DNA of 64,000 nt from Flavobacteriales bacterium (GCA_019638115.1 JAHBUK010000001.1:310001-374000), one strand, 5' to 3'; counted from the first letter of the stretch, positions 24,494 to 33,725 are shown. Made by a program: numbers and translations. The notes: generated from the sequence alone by a model not told the origin.

Positions 24494-25348
24494 CTACGCG
24501 GACCGCAAGCGCTCGAGCAGGGCTTCAGCATGTGCATGCAGCGCATCAGGCCTCACGCCCGATGCACGCATCGCCGCCAGGGAAGCACTGCCGGCCGATT
24601 TGGACAGCTTGTTACCCGCTTCATCCAGCGCCAGTGGATGATGGACGAAGCTGATCTTCAGGAACGCCCCCAGGTCCAGCAAGCGAGCGATATACACCTG
24701 GCAGGCAGAGGATGGCAACAGGTCCGCTCCACGCACGATGAAGGTGGTGCCATGGTCCAGATCATCCGCTACGGTGGCCAATTGGTAGGCAGGCACTCCG
24801 TTGCGTTGGCGAAGCACCGGATCGGGCATGCAGCTACCCAGATCGACCGGTACGGGATCACCGAAAAGCGCCGACACTTCCACCACGGTCCCTTCAGGCA
24901 CGTGCAAACGCCAGAGCATCTCCGGGTCCTCCCAAGGGAGTTCCAAAGTGCGGCAATCGCACCGTGGGAAGCCGCGTTCCGCGAGTTCACGCATCTTGCT
25001 GCGCGAGCAAGCGCAGGCGTAGAGCACGCCGCACGCACGCAGTTGATCGGCCAATTGCAGATAGCGTGGTATCCGTGCGCGCTGTGAGAAATGGGCCAGG
25101 TGATCGGCCGGATCCCGGGGGCCGTCCTGCCAGGTTATCCCCAGCCATTCCAACGAGCGGAAGATGTCGTCGAGGTACTCCGGGCGCATCCGTTCCACAT
25201 CCAGATCGTCGATGCGCAACCTGTGCCGCGCATGGAACATCTCAGCGAGGCGATGCACAAGCAAGAAGTTGATGGCGTTGCCCGCGTGGAGGAAGCCGCT
25301 CGGCGTGGGCGCCGAGCGTGTTCTTCCACCGTGTGCCATACCGCTCAT
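24494..25348 (-). CDS. Glutamyl-tRNA synthetase-like / GluQ-type protein
   Basis: About 285 residues, too short for a full GluRS because the anticodon domain is missing. The class I motifs are present: TPSGFLHAGNAINF (HIGH-type) and DEAGNKLSKSAG (KMSKS-type). The segment YACACSRSK...FPRCDCR offers a zinc site (CxC...CxC) like that of GluQRS. Such proteins usually charge glutamate onto queuosine-34 of tRNA-Asp, or serve other transfers. The start ATG at 25348 overlaps the CCA end of the tRNA-Leu gene on the same strand, so a separate mRNA start is not obvious; Met at 25339 is an alternative. The substrate is uncertain. Confidence 0.8.
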   Translation of the reverse strand: MSGMAHGGRTRSAPTPSGFLHAGNAINFLLVHRLAEMFHARHRLRIDDLDVERMRPEYLDDIFRSLEWLGITWQDGPRDPADHLAHFSQRARIPRYLQLADQLRACGVLYACACSRSKMRELAERGFPRCDCRTLELPWEDPEMLWRLHVPEGTVVEVSALFGDPVPVDLGSCMPDPVLRQRNGVPAYQLATVADDLDHGTTFIVRGADLLPSSACQVYIARLLDLGAFLKISFVHHPLALDEAGNKLSKSAGSASLAAMRASGVRPDALHAHAEALLERLRSA

Positions 25349-25435
25349 GGTGCCCGGGGCGGGACTTGAACCCGCACGGCCCTTACGGACCAAGGGATTT
25401 TAAGTCCCTCGTGTCTACCATTTCACCACCCGGGC
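25348..25435 (-). tRNA. tRNA-Leu (anticodon UAA)
   Basis: On the minus strand the gene starts GCCCGGG and ends CCCGGGC, then A and an encoded CCA (25348-25350). The anticodon loop is CTTAAAA, giving UAA. A long variable arm (TTGGTCCGTAAGGGCC) and the T-loop GTTCAAGTC are present. The CCA end overlaps the ATG of the following synthetase-like gene. Confidence 0.93.
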
Positions 25436-25470
25436 GGGTACAGCAAAGGTGCTGCGACCGGCGGAAAAAA

Positions 25471-25496
25471 GAATGCCTCCCTTCCGGGAGGCATTC
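25471..25496 (-). terminator. Terminator between tRNA-Gly and tRNA-Leu
   Basis: Perfect 11-bp stem GAATGCCTCCC with loop TTCC (read from the plus strand). On the minus strand the hairpin is followed by TTTTTT, so it ends transcription coming from tRNA-Gly. tRNA-Leu therefore needs its own promoter or read-through. Confidence 0.8.
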
Positions 25497-25498
25497 TG

Positions 25499-25571
<73 letters not shown>

Positions 25572-25619
25572 TTGGGGCCGCAAATATAGAAAGCGCTCTG
25601 GAAAAACCATGCGCTCCTT

Positions 25620-28274
25620 TCACACCTTGTTCAACTTGTTTGCTCTGGCGCCCACCATCCGCTTGATCCCGTGGAGTTTAAGCAATGCCTCCACCGGTGT
25701 GAGCGTATCGATATCCAGGGCGGCGATCTCATCACGGATGCTCTCCAAGGCCGGATCATCCAGTTGGAAGAAGCTCAATTGCATATCGCGGGCAAGGCCT
25801 TGGGCACCTCCTGCCGATACCGATGAGGGGCCTTCCGGGCCGGATCCTTCGCCAAGATCGCCGGCATGGCTGCGTTCCAAGTGGGCCAGCACTTTACGCG
25901 CTCGGGCCAGCACCGGTGCTGGCATCCCTGCCATTTGGGCCACATGGATACCGAAGCTGCGGTCGCTGCCGCCGGGCACCAGTTTCCGCAGGAAGAGCAC
26001 CTTGCCGTCCACCTCGCGCACGGCCACGTTGGCATTGCGGATCCGGGGGAAGCTCGCTGCCATCTCGTTCAACTCGTGGTAGTGTGTGGCGAACAAGGTC
26101 CTGGGCCGTGTGGGATGCTCATGCAGGTATTCGGCAATGGCCCAGGCGATGGAGATCCCGTCGTAGGTACTGGTGCCGCGGCCGATCTCGTCCAGCAACA
26201 CCAGGCTCCGGTCGCTCAGGTTGTTCAGGATGCTGGCGGTCTCGTTCATCTCCACCATGAAGGTGCTCTCGCCCGTGCTCAGATTGTCCGAAGCGCCTAC
26301 CCGGGTGAAGACCCGATCCACGATGCCCAATGCTGCGGACGTGGCCGGAACGAAACTGCCGACCTGCGCCATGAGCACGATGAGCGCCGTTTGGCGCAGC
26401 AGGGCTGATTTACCGCTCATGTTGGGACCGGTGATCATCATCAACTGGTGTGCCTCCGGATCCAGCAGGACATCGTTCGCCACATAAGGCTCGCCGGGAG
26501 GAAGTTGGAGTTCGATGACCGGGTGGCGGCCTGCAACGATATCGATCGCCCGACCATCATTGAGCGTTGGGCGGCAATAGCCCTGTACCACTGCATTGCC
26601 GGCGAAATTGCGGAGCACGTCCAGCCTTGCCAACAAATGCGCACAGGCTTGAACGGCCGGCACAGCGAGCACCACCTCTTCCACCAAGGTTTGGAACAGT
26701 TCGGCTTCCAGCGCGAGGATGCGTTCCTCGGCACCCAGAATGCGCTCTTCCAGGTCCTTAAGTTCCGATGTGATGTAGCGCTCAGCACCCACCAAGGTCT
26801 GTTTGCGCACCCATTCCGCGGGCACCTTGGCTTTGTGCGTGTTGCGAACCTCCAGGTAGTAGCCGAAAACGTTGTTGAAGCCCACTTTCAGGGAAGGGAT
26901 GCCGGTTCGCTCGCTTTCCGTGCTCTGCAAGCGGAGCAGATGGTCCTTGGCATGGGTGCTCACATCCCGCAGCTCATCCAACTCGGCATGCACACCGCTG
27001 CGGATCACGCCGCCTTTTTGAAGTCCCGGTGGCGCGCCCGGCTCCAACGTGGCAGAGATCCGATCGGCAAGCTGCATGGGGGGCTGTAACTCGTTGGCGA
27101 GTTCCTGCAACACTGGCAAGGCAGCCATCAGTTGCATGCGAACCTCTTCGGCCGCGCGCAATGCCTGGTCCAATTGCAGCAATTCCCGAGGATTGATGCG
27201 CCCTGCAGCAGCGCGGCCTGCCAAGCGTTCCAGGTCGCCAACGCGTGTCAGCCGATCGACAAGCACATCACTTTCCGCGTGATTTTGCAGGGCGCCGACC
27301 ACATCCAAGCGCTTTTCGATCGCGTTGCGGTCCACCAAAGGGAAAAGCAACCAGCGCTTCAGCATGCGTGAGCCCATCGGGGTGGTGCACTTGTCCATGG
27401 CCTGGAGCAAGGTGCGTGCACCGGGGTTCACGGGGTCCACCAGTTCCAGGTTGCGGATGGTGAAACGATCAAGGCCCACGTGATCGCCGGACCGGATCCA
27501 GCCGATGCGCCCCACGTGCGAAAGGCGGTCGTGGCGGGTTTCGCCCAAGTAATGCAGCACTGCACCAGCGGCACGCTGTGCCATGGTCAGGTCTTCCACT
27601 CCGAAACCTTTCAGGGAGGCAGTGGAGAACTGCCGTAATAGGCGTTCGCGGGCAAAGTCATCGGTAAAGGCCCATTCGTCAAGTCCGTGACCGAGATAAC
27701 GCGCGCTGCAATCCTGCAGGAAGGCGTCCTTGGTACCACGCGGATGAAGCAGTTCCTTGGGCGAATGCCCGTCCAGCAATTTGGCGGCCTGTTCGGCGTC
27801 CCCTTCCGCCACCAGGAATTCGCCGGTGGTCACATCCAGGAAAGCCAGGCCATAGCGTTCACCCTCCTTGCAGATCGCGGCCAGCCAGTGGTTGCTGCGA
27901 TGATCCACCACCTGCTCGCTGAAGGTCACGCCCGGTGTCACCACCTCCGTCACGCCACGCTTCACGATGGTCTTCGTTTGCTTGGGATCCTCCAACTGAT
28001 CGCAAATGGCCACCCGATGGCCGGCACGCACCAACTTGGGCAGGTAGGTATCCAAGGCGTGATGCGGGAACCCGGCCAGCTCGGTCTCTTGGCTACCTCC
28101 GTTGTTACGCCGGGTCAGTGTAATGCCCAGCACCTTTGACGCCTGTATCGCATCACTTCCGAAGGTCTCGTAGAAATCACCTACTCGAAAGAGGAGAACG
28201 GCATCAGGGTATTGCCCCTTGATCCGGGCATATTGTTGCATCAACGGTGTGGCCTCTGCCTCCTTCTTCGCCAT
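25620..28274 (-). CDS. mutS: DNA mismatch repair protein MutS
   Basis: 884 residues from ATG 28274 (MAKKEAEATPLMQQYARIK); the frame is open about 80 bp upstream. The mismatch-binding motif is RVGDFYETFG (Phe and Glu insert at the mismatch). The core and lever domains follow, then the ATPase with GPNMSGKSALLRQ (Walker A), STFMVEMNET, and LLDEIGRGTSTYDGIS (Walker B/signature), ending with the helix-turn-helix. Near the C-terminus a linker with GPEGPSSVSAGGAQ is low complexity. MutS recognises mispairs and calls MutL. It is divergent from a TrmH-family gene with a shared 110-bp promoter region. Confidence 0.96.
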   Translation of the reverse strand: MAKKEAEATPLMQQYARIKGQYPDAVLLFRVGDFYETFGSDAIQASKVLGITLTRRNNGGSQETELAGFPHHALDTYLPKLVRAGHRVAICDQLEDPKQTKTIVKRGVTEVVTPGVTFSEQVVDHRSNHWLAAICKEGERYGLAFLDVTTGEFLVAEGDAEQAAKLLDGHSPKELLHPRGTKDAFLQDCSARYLGHGLDEWAFTDDFARERLLRQFSTASLKGFGVEDLTMAQRAAGAVLHYLGETRHDRLSHVGRIGWIRSGDHVGLDRFTIRNLELVDPVNPGARTLLQAMDKCTTPMGSRMLKRWLLFPLVDRNAIEKRLDVVGALQNHAESDVLVDRLTRVGDLERLAGRAAAGRINPRELLQLDQALRAAEEVRMQLMAALPVLQELANELQPPMQLADRISATLEPGAPPGLQKGGVIRSGVHAELDELRDVSTHAKDHLLRLQSTESERTGIPSLKVGFNNVFGYYLEVRNTHKAKVPAEWVRKQTLVGAERYITSELKDLEERILGAEERILALEAELFQTLVEEVVLAVPAVQACAHLLARLDVLRNFAGNAVVQGYCRPTLNDGRAIDIVAGRHPVIELQLPPGEPYVANDVLLDPEAHQLMMITGPNMSGKSALLRQTALIVLMAQVGSFVPATSAALGIVDRVFTRVGASDNLSTGESTFMVEMNETASILNNLSDRSLVLLDEIGRGTSTYDGISIAWAIAEYLHEHPTRPRTLFATHYHELNEMAASFPRIRNANVAVREVDGKVLFLRKLVPGGSDRSFGIHVAQMAGMPAPVLARARKVLAHLERSHAGDLGEGSGPEGPSSVSAGGAQGLARDMQLSFFQLDDPALESIRDEIAALDIDTLTPVEALLKLHGIKRMVGARANKLNKV

Positions 28275-28297
28275 CTTTTCGGGTATGCCTGGTACGC

Positions 28298-28320
28298 TAC
28301 TTTCGCAGCCCGGAAAGGTA
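28298..28320. promoter_or_regulatory. Divergent -7 elements between mutS and the TrmH-family gene
   Basis: On the plus strand TACTTTCG (28298-28305) lies 79 nt before the TrmH-family ATG. On the minus strand TACCTTTC (28313-28320 read backwards) lies 38 nt before the mutS ATG. Both are near-matches to TAnnTTTG, and the promoters overlap. Confidence 0.4.
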
Positions 28321-28384
28321 ACCCAAGCCCTCGGGTCCTGGATCCCCGCCAGCACCGCTATTCTTCACATTTTCCCAACAAGCA

Positions 28385-28930
28385 ATGGCCATAGGCGATC
28401 GCAAACTGAGCATGGCCGAATTGGGCCGTATGCAGCCCGGCGAATTCCACTCAGCGGAAAAGCACCCTGTGCGGTTCATCTTGGACGATGTCCGCAGCAG
28501 GCACAATGTGGGATCGCTCTTCCGCACTGCCGATGCCTTCGGCCTGGAGGGCATCACACTGTGCGGGTTCACGCCTCTTCCACCCCATCGCGAGATCGAG
28601 AAGACGGCATTGGGGGCAACGCTATCCGTGCCGTGGGTGCATGTATCCGATACCGTTGAAGCCGTTCGCCAACTGCAGCAGCAAGGCTACCGGGTGTTCG
28701 CCGTGGAACAGACCCAACAGGCCAGGGACCTGGCCACTTTGACGATCGACGCCAAGGACCGTATCGCCTTGGTGCTCGGCAACGAACTGGAGGGCGTGTC
28801 GGATGCGGTCATTGAAGCTTGCGACGGGGCCTTGGTGATCCCCCAGTTCGGCAGCAAGCATTCCTTGAATGTTTCCGTGTGCGGCGGCGTGGTGGCTTGG
28901 TGGCTGGCCGGGCGCTTGCGAGCACGCTGA
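28385..28930 (+). CDS. TrmH-family (SpoU) RNA 2'-O-methyltransferase
   Basis: 181 residues with the SPOUT knot motifs: VRSRHNVGSLFRTADAFG (motif 1, Asn and Arg), LVLGNELEGVSDAV (motif 2) and IPQFGSKHSLNVSVCGGV (motif 3). There is no extra N-terminal domain, so it is a short TrmH/RlmB-like type. These use S-adenosylmethionine to methylate ribose in tRNA or rRNA. Which RNA is modified cannot be decided. The start MAIGDRKLSMAEL is the only good one near the family start. It is divergent from mutS. Confidence 0.9.
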   Translation: MAIGDRKLSMAELGRMQPGEFHSAEKHPVRFILDDVRSRHNVGSLFRTADAFGLEGITLCGFTPLPPHREIEKTALGATLSVPWVHVSDTVEAVRQLQQQGYRVFAVEQTQQARDLATLTIDAKDRIALVLGNELEGVSDAVIEACDGALVIPQFGSKHSLNVSVCGGVVAWWLAGRLRAR

Positions 28931-29031
28931 GCGCAACGAACGGTAGCCAGTGTACCGGGTCGTTGAACAATTTCCACAACGTTGCCTTGATCGTTACCAA
29001 GCCTTTTGGCAAGCCATCAGAGTAAACCATC

Positions 29032-29039
29032 TATATTTG
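29032..29039 (+). promoter_or_regulatory. -7 promoter element (TATATTTG)
   Basis: An exact TAnnTTTG match 21 nt before the ATG at 29061. It supports that start and gives a leader of about 15 nt. Confidence 0.55.
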
Positions 29040-29060
29040 GCTGCGACCGGTCCCGGACAT

Positions 29061-30038
29061 ATGCTTCCATCCTTTACTCGCCAAGCCCTCTTTACCGTGC
29101 TGTTCGGTGGTATGATCGCCACCTCCGCGAGTGCCCAGTACTTTCGGCAGTCATCCTATTGGAAGACCCACCGTCAGGAGGTCACCATCGGGTTCGGGAT
29201 CTCCAACTTCCTGGGTGAACTGGGTGGGCGCAACCAGATCGGCTCCCCTTTCCTCTGGGACTTGGAATTGAGCCAGACGCGGCCTGCGGTCAGCTTGGGC
29301 TACAGGTACTATGTGCGACGCAAACAAGCGCTGCGCCTGAATTTCACCTACGGCATTCTGGCTGGTAACGACAACCTTACTGAAGAGCCTTTCAGGAACA
29401 ACCGGAACCTGAGCTTCAAAACGGACCTGTTCGAGGGTGCCATTCTGTATGAGCTTCACCTCTATCGCGAGGAGCTCGGCCACGTGTATGACCTGCGCGG
29501 TGTAAAGGGCACCAAGTCCAGCCGAGCCGGTTTCTATTTGTTCGCGGGTGTTGGCGGCTGCTATTTCGACCCGCGTGCGCAGTTCAACAACGCTTGGGTT
29601 CGTCTGAAGCCACTGGGCACCGAAGGCCAGGGTCTCGAAGGCGGCCCGGAGGAGTACAGCAATTTCAGCCTCACCATCCCCATGGGACTCGGCGTACGAA
29701 AGGCGTTCAGCCGCCAATGGAGCGGCGGCCTTGAGCTGCAGTACACCAAGACCTTCACCGACTACATCGATGATGTGAGCGGGGTGTACTTCAACAACGA
29801 GGCTATCCGTTCCGCGAACGGTGAAATAGCCGCCTATCTGGCAGACCCCAGCTTGGGCACAGGACCGCTCTACGAAGGTGGCTTGAACCCCACTGCGGCA
29901 GGCCAACAGCGCGGAGACCCCGATGACCTGGACGCTTACTTGTTCCTGAAGTTCCACCTTCACTACAAGATGTACCAGTACCGGAGCAAGTCCAACAAGT
30001 ACCGCTACCGCATCCGCAGACAGAAGATCGTGTTCTGA
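29061..30038 (+). CDS. Outer-membrane beta-barrel protein (DUF6089/PorG-like)
   Basis: 325 residues. A signal peptide (MLPSFTRQALFTVLFGGMIATSASAQ) is followed by EVTIGFGISNFLGELGGRN, TRPAVSLGYRYYVRRKQALR, and repeated amphipathic strands with aromatic girdles. It has an F at the C-terminus (RRQKIVF), as in many barrels. The pattern fits the DUF6089 family, which includes PorG of type IX secretion, although I cannot prove orthology. It is probably a T9SS or envelope component. Promoter element and start agree. An intrinsic terminator follows directly. Confidence 0.8.
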   Translation: MLPSFTRQALFTVLFGGMIATSASAQYFRQSSYWKTHRQEVTIGFGISNFLGELGGRNQIGSPFLWDLELSQTRPAVSLGYRYYVRRKQALRLNFTYGILAGNDNLTEEPFRNNRNLSFKTDLFEGAILYELHLYREELGHVYDLRGVKGTKSSRAGFYLFAGVGGCYFDPRAQFNNAWVRLKPLGTEGQGLEGGPEEYSNFSLTIPMGLGVRKAFSRQWSGGLELQYTKTFTDYIDDVSGVYFNNEAIRSANGEIAAYLADPSLGTGPLYEGGLNPTAAGQQRGDPDDLDAYLFLKFHLHYKMYQYRSKSNKYRYRIRRQKIVF

Positions 30039-30059
30039 TCCATTCAGCACCGCTTTCCG

Positions 30060-30089
30060 AAGGGGCTGTCTCGCAGGGGGCAGCCCCTT
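30060..30089 (+). terminator. Intrinsic terminator after the beta-barrel gene
   Basis: AAGGGGCTG pairs with CAGCCCCTT across a 12-nt loop and is followed by CCTTTT. Confidence 0.75.
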
Positions 30090-30092
30090 CCT

Positions 30093-30662
30093 TTTGGGCC
30101 GAACTCTTTGGAGTTCCGCTCTTCGCGGGCCTGTCAGTATAGGGCTAATAGTGGCATCCGTCGAGCTTGCGCGTGCGATAACTTGAAAGCACAACTTACC
30201 CGGTAAGAAGTGTTCCGTAGCCGAGCATGGACCATGGGCCTAACACAAGCTGACCCAGGGATCCGATGACCGCCTGAGAAGCGCCCGCATCGTCCCATGA
30301 CACCACCGCCGTGCTTGTTAAGTGCAGCAGATCCTGGTAACGAATACAAGGCAATATGTTCCGCATCCGTGGAGCGATGCCGTCAGTGAACTAAATGCCA
30401 ACTCCAGCGATCGGCACCCGGAAAAGGCGCGCAGTATTACTGAGCCAGAGGCCAAGACCTTGAAGGAGGGACCTGTGTGCCTGACGTCGGAGAAGGTGTG
30501 TAGGATGTGAGGGCACCTCCTTGATGCCGCAACGAAAAACACTGCCACCTACGATCAATTCGCTCCTGTTCTGGGGCATTTCACCGAGAATGCTCCTGAG
30601 TCGCCACGGAAGCCGCAGCCAAAACCAGCAAACCGGCGGAGCAACCATGCAGGCCCAACTAA
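30093..30662. other. Intergenic region, no gene seen
   Basis: About 570 bp between two convergent terminators. Short open frames exist on both strands but none has codon bias or known motifs. It may hold an old, decayed gene or a small RNA; nothing can be supported. Confidence 0.5.
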
Positions 30663-30692
30663 AAAGCCCCTGCACCGAGGTGCAGGGGCTTT
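30663..30692 (-). terminator. Intrinsic terminator after the OmpA/TPR lipoprotein gene
   Basis: Perfect 13-bp stem AAAGCCCCTGCAC with loop CGAG (plus-strand reading). On the minus strand it is followed by a T-run (GGGGCTTTTTAG). Confidence 0.85.
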
Positions 30693-30711
30693 CTTGAGAA
30701 ACGCTATTCGA

Positions 30712-32433
30712 TCAGAGACCCAACTGGCCTTTGAAGTTGCGGAACTCCAGGTCCTTCAGTGCCTTCTCGCGGAGGCTTGCGTCTTTCTGCACGGCTTGGG
30801 CCAAGTGGTTGCGCACCATGTCGCCGTTGTTCTGACGGGCACCGATGATGGCCATGAGGTATTGGCCCTGAGCGGTCTCCATTTCGCTGCTCTTTTCGAG
30901 CAGGCCTTTCGCTGCAGCGGCGTCGCCACCCAGCATTTTGGCAAGGGCCGCGTTGAAGGTGTTGTTGCCAGCCATGTTGCTGTTGGCAGCACCGTAATCG
31001 CCGTTCTGAATGTTGATAATCCCCAAGTTGTACTTCACCTCGGGGCCAGCGGCCATGGCTTTGGCGTAAAGGTCAGCGGCCTTCTTGCGGTCACCTTTCA
31101 AGCGAGCGATGACGCCCAGGTTGTTGGTGCTGACCGGGTTCTCCTGGATGCTGTTGGCCTTTTGGAATTGAGCCTCGGCCTCGGCCATCTTGTTCTGCAT
31201 CATCAAGATGTAGCCCACGTTGTTCGCACCGCGGTAGTCGCTGGCATGGATGCGCTCAGCTTCGCGGTAGATGCGCAACTGCTCGTTCATATCCGTGGTG
31301 AGGGTGGCGGAGAACAGGAGCTCCTCCACGTTCAGGCTGTCGGGCATGCTCTTGCTCATGGCGATGAGCTGCTCATCGGTCTTACCTACGCGATCGTAGT
31401 TCAAACGAAGCTCGCTACGACGCAGACCGGGCAGGATCTTGTCAGCGATCTCCTTGTAGGTGGCGGCCATGTTCTTGATCTCCTGCTCACGCTTGGTGAG
31501 ATCGGGGTACATCTCCAACACACGGATCACGAGGTCTTTGTCAGGCACATCGGTGCTGGCCTGCATGGCCTTCTTGAAACCTTCCCAGTCTTCACCGCGG
31601 GGGCTCAGGGTGTAGAAGCTTTCGGCCTTGGCCGCTTCGATCTTGTTGCGGGTCAGTTCACCACGAGCGGCGGCAGCGGCGCTTTTGGCACGATCACCGG
31701 CCAGGTTCTCGTTCAGGCTGAGCTCACCTTCGGGGCTGGCCCAGGCATCCACCGTAAGACCCTTCATCACGATGTTCTCCTTTTTGGCTGAAGCCTTGAT
31801 GAAAGCGGCCATGGCCTTCATATCGGCATCGGTCAGTTCGCCGGGGCGCACTGCGCTGGAGTTCACCAAGTAGTTGATGGTGGCGTTCTGGCTGTGGCTG
31901 GTGATGCGCTGGAATGCATCCTTGCCCAGCAGCACCTTGTCATCGCTCAGCATCAGGTAGGGCGTGGTGATGACCCCATCGGCCAGCTTGATCGGATCGA
32001 AGGGCATTTCCTTCTTGCCTTGGCGACCAAGGACCATCAGCATCAGCTCGCTGTTCTGCATGCTCGGGGTGTAGGCCACCTTGTCCGAGTAGTTGAACGA
32101 CTTGCCGGTCTCGTAGGGGATCACCGTGTAGTTACCCACGGCACCTTCGCCTTGGAAATAGGCGGTCTTGTAAGGGGTGCTGCCGCCGCTGTACGTGAGC
32201 GTGGGGGTCAACTCCACCTGGGCCTTCTTGTAGAAGTACTTACCGGGGAAGTTCCCATTGATGTTTAGGGCGACCGAGTCACCTTGCACGATCAGTGGGT
32301 TGGGGTCGACAGTGTACTTGATGTTGTCGACGTACTTCTTCATTTTGCCCAGGCCTCCGCAGCCGCTGAGCACCAGCGATGCCACGAGCATCAGGGACAG
32401 TCCGTTCAAGTGGCGATTTTTCATGAATTCCAT
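30712..32433 (-). CDS. TPR lipoprotein with OmpA-like domain
   Basis: I take Met at 32433; the Met 3 codons later (32424) also gives MKNRHLNGLSLMLVASLVLSGC, a lipoprotein signal with Cys. The protein (about 573 aa) begins with beta-rich domains (NPLIVQGDSVALNINGNFPG, FQGEGAVGNYTVIPYETGKS). A segment around residues 195-260 (GLTVDAWASPEGELSLNENL, AGDRAKSAAAAARG) resembles OmpA peptidoglycan-binding domains. The C-terminal half consists of TPR-like helices (NNVGYILMMQNKMAEAEAQF, NNLGVIARLKGDRKKAADLY). It is presumably anchored in the outer membrane and binds peptidoglycan. A promoter element (TATACTTG) and a strong terminator frame it. Confidence 0.85.
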   Translation of the reverse strand: MEFMKNRHLNGLSLMLVASLVLSGCGGLGKMKKYVDNIKYTVDPNPLIVQGDSVALNINGNFPGKYFYKKAQVELTPTLTYSGGSTPYKTAYFQGEGAVGNYTVIPYETGKSFNYSDKVAYTPSMQNSELMLMVLGRQGKKEMPFDPIKLADGVITTPYLMLSDDKVLLGKDAFQRITSHSQNATINYLVNSSAVRPGELTDADMKAMAAFIKASAKKENIVMKGLTVDAWASPEGELSLNENLAGDRAKSAAAAARGELTRNKIEAAKAESFYTLSPRGEDWEGFKKAMQASTDVPDKDLVIRVLEMYPDLTKREQEIKNMAATYKEIADKILPGLRRSELRLNYDRVGKTDEQLIAMSKSMPDSLNVEELLFSATLTTDMNEQLRIYREAERIHASDYRGANNVGYILMMQNKMAEAEAQFQKANSIQENPVSTNNLGVIARLKGDRKKAADLYAKAMAAGPEVKYNLGIINIQNGDYGAANSNMAGNNTFNAALAKMLGGDAAAAKGLLEKSSEMETAQGQYLMAIIGARQNNGDMVRNHLAQAVQKDASLREKALKDLEFRNFKGQLGL

Positions 32434-32456
32434 GCGTTTTTGCTTGATTCGCGGTG

Positions 32457-32464
32457 CAAGTATA
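32457..32464 (-). promoter_or_regulatory. -7-like element (TATACTTG)
   Basis: Read on the minus strand it differs from TAnnTTTG at one base and lies 23 nt before the ATG at 32433. An A-rich stretch (AAGCAAAAACGC) follows and no Shine-Dalgarno site is seen. Confidence 0.4.
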
Positions 32465-32526
32465 GGCACTATAATGGCCCTTGACGTGTGGCCATCGAGG
32501 GCCAGTTCTCCACAGCCGCACGGTTG

Positions 32527-33165
32527 TTAACCCAGTTGGAGCACCTTGTATGGCTCCATTTGTGGTTCCGTTATCGCAGCCAACAAGCGCTGGTATGCCC
32601 CATCGTCGTGCAGGAGGTCCGCGCTTCCGAGATCGACCACCAGCACCTTGGAAGCGGTGGTCTTTTTCAGGTGGTCCAGGTAGTGTTCCTGCAAACGCAT
32701 GAGGTATTCCACGCCGATCTGCTGTTCATAACTCCGGCCTCTGCTGCCAATGCGCGCACGCACCCTGTCCATGGTCAAGTGCAGGTACACGATCAGGTCG
32801 GGTTTCGGCAGATCCCCGTACATGATGCCATAGAGGTCGCGGAAGAGCGCATGTTCATCCGGCGGTAGCGTTACGCTGGCGAACACAAGCGATTTGCCGA
32901 GCGAATAATCCGATACGGTACGGGGTGAAAAAAGGTCCTGCTCGGTGACCCGTTTAAGCTGGTGGTAGCGCTGTGCGAGAAAGGAAAGCTCCACCGAGAA
33001 GGCATAGCGCTCGGGAGCCTCATAGAACCGCGGCAGGAAGGGGTTATCATCGAACTCCTCCAGCACCAATCGAGCGCCCCATTCCGCCGCAAGGCGTTTC
33101 GCCAAGGTGGTCTTTCCTGCTCCGATCAGCCCTTCCACCGCTATGTGATCATGCTGCCCCTTCAT
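32527..33165 (-). CDS. Deoxynucleoside kinase (first of two)
   Basis: 212 residues. The P-loop is EGLIGAGKTTLAKRLA, then LEEFDDNPFLPRFYEAPERY, SDYSLGKSLVFA (DRS/lid-type region), LIVYLHLTMDRVRARIGSRGR (ERxR lid) and a last strand LVVDLGSADLL. Family knowledge: these enzymes phosphorylate deoxyadenosine, deoxyguanosine or deoxycytidine. The start codon overlaps the end of folK by 4 bp, so the two are translated together. A second kinase of the family lies at 39065. Confidence 0.88.
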   Translation of the reverse strand: MKGQHDHIAVEGLIGAGKTTLAKRLAAEWGARLVLEEFDDNPFLPRFYEAPERYAFSVELSFLAQRYHQLKRVTEQDLFSPRTVSDYSLGKSLVFASVTLPPDEHALFRDLYGIMYGDLPKPDLIVYLHLTMDRVRARIGSRGRSYEQQIGVEYLMRLQEHYLDHLKKTTASKVLVVDLGSADLLHDDGAYQRLLAAITEPQMEPYKVLQLG

Positions 33166-33644
33166 GCTACTTGCTCCGCGCGTTGTGCATCCAACATACC
33201 AAGTACGGTCCTCCCCATTTCCGGGTGCTTCATCAAGGGAGCCACATCCGCCGCCGGAGCCAGCGCAAAGGCCCGTTGTGGCATACGGGGGTGCGGGATG
33301 TGCAGTTCAGGCGTTCGCACCACCTCATCACCCATGAGCAATATGTCGATGTCCACCGTACGTGGGCCATATCCGGCTTCGGGGCCTCGCACCCTGCCCA
33401 ATGCTATTTCGATGCTCAGCACTTCCTGCAGCAGCGCTTGGGGAGAAAGGGATGTTGCCACCAACAGGACCCGGTTCAGGAACAGCTCGGGGTCGTCAAA
33501 GCCCCATGCTTCGGACCAGTGATCACGACTGCGCGCCAGCACCTTGCCGCAGCGTTCGCCGATCATCCGTTCCGCAGCGGAAAGCGTGGCAGGCACATCT
33601 CCACGGTCACCCCCCAACAATAGCAGCACCTCCGTTCCGGCCAT
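33162..33644 (-). CDS. folK: 6-hydroxymethyl-7,8-dihydropterin pyrophosphokinase
   Basis: 160 residues with the HPPK signature: LLLLGGDRGDVPATL at the N-terminus, FLNRVLLVAT, EIALGRVRG and the loop YGPRTVDIDILLMGDEVVR, PHPRMPQRAFALAPAAD. It transfers pyrophosphate from ATP to the pterin in folate synthesis. It is a single-domain protein and is coupled (4 bp overlap) to a deoxynucleoside kinase gene. thyA and folA, which need its product, lie at 54-55 kb. Confidence 0.93.
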   Translation of the reverse strand: MAGTEVLLLLGGDRGDVPATLSAAERMIGERCGKVLARSRDHWSEAWGFDDPELFLNRVLLVATSLSPQALLQEVLSIEIALGRVRGPEAGYGPRTVDIDILLMGDEVVRTPELHIPHPRMPQRAFALAPAADVAPLMKHPEMGRTVLGMLDAQRAEQVA

Positions 33645-33725
33645 GGGCCAAAGCTATTCGCGGGCCTCCCATCCAAGTGCATCCCCGTTCATGTGATCCG
33701 TGCATGATGCTGGGTCAAGGCCCGT

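Noticed and set aside
30391-30675. A 94-codon frame in the 30.1-30.7 kb gap
   Set aside because: It crosses a terminator hairpin, is Arg/Trp-rich by chance and matches nothing recognisable.
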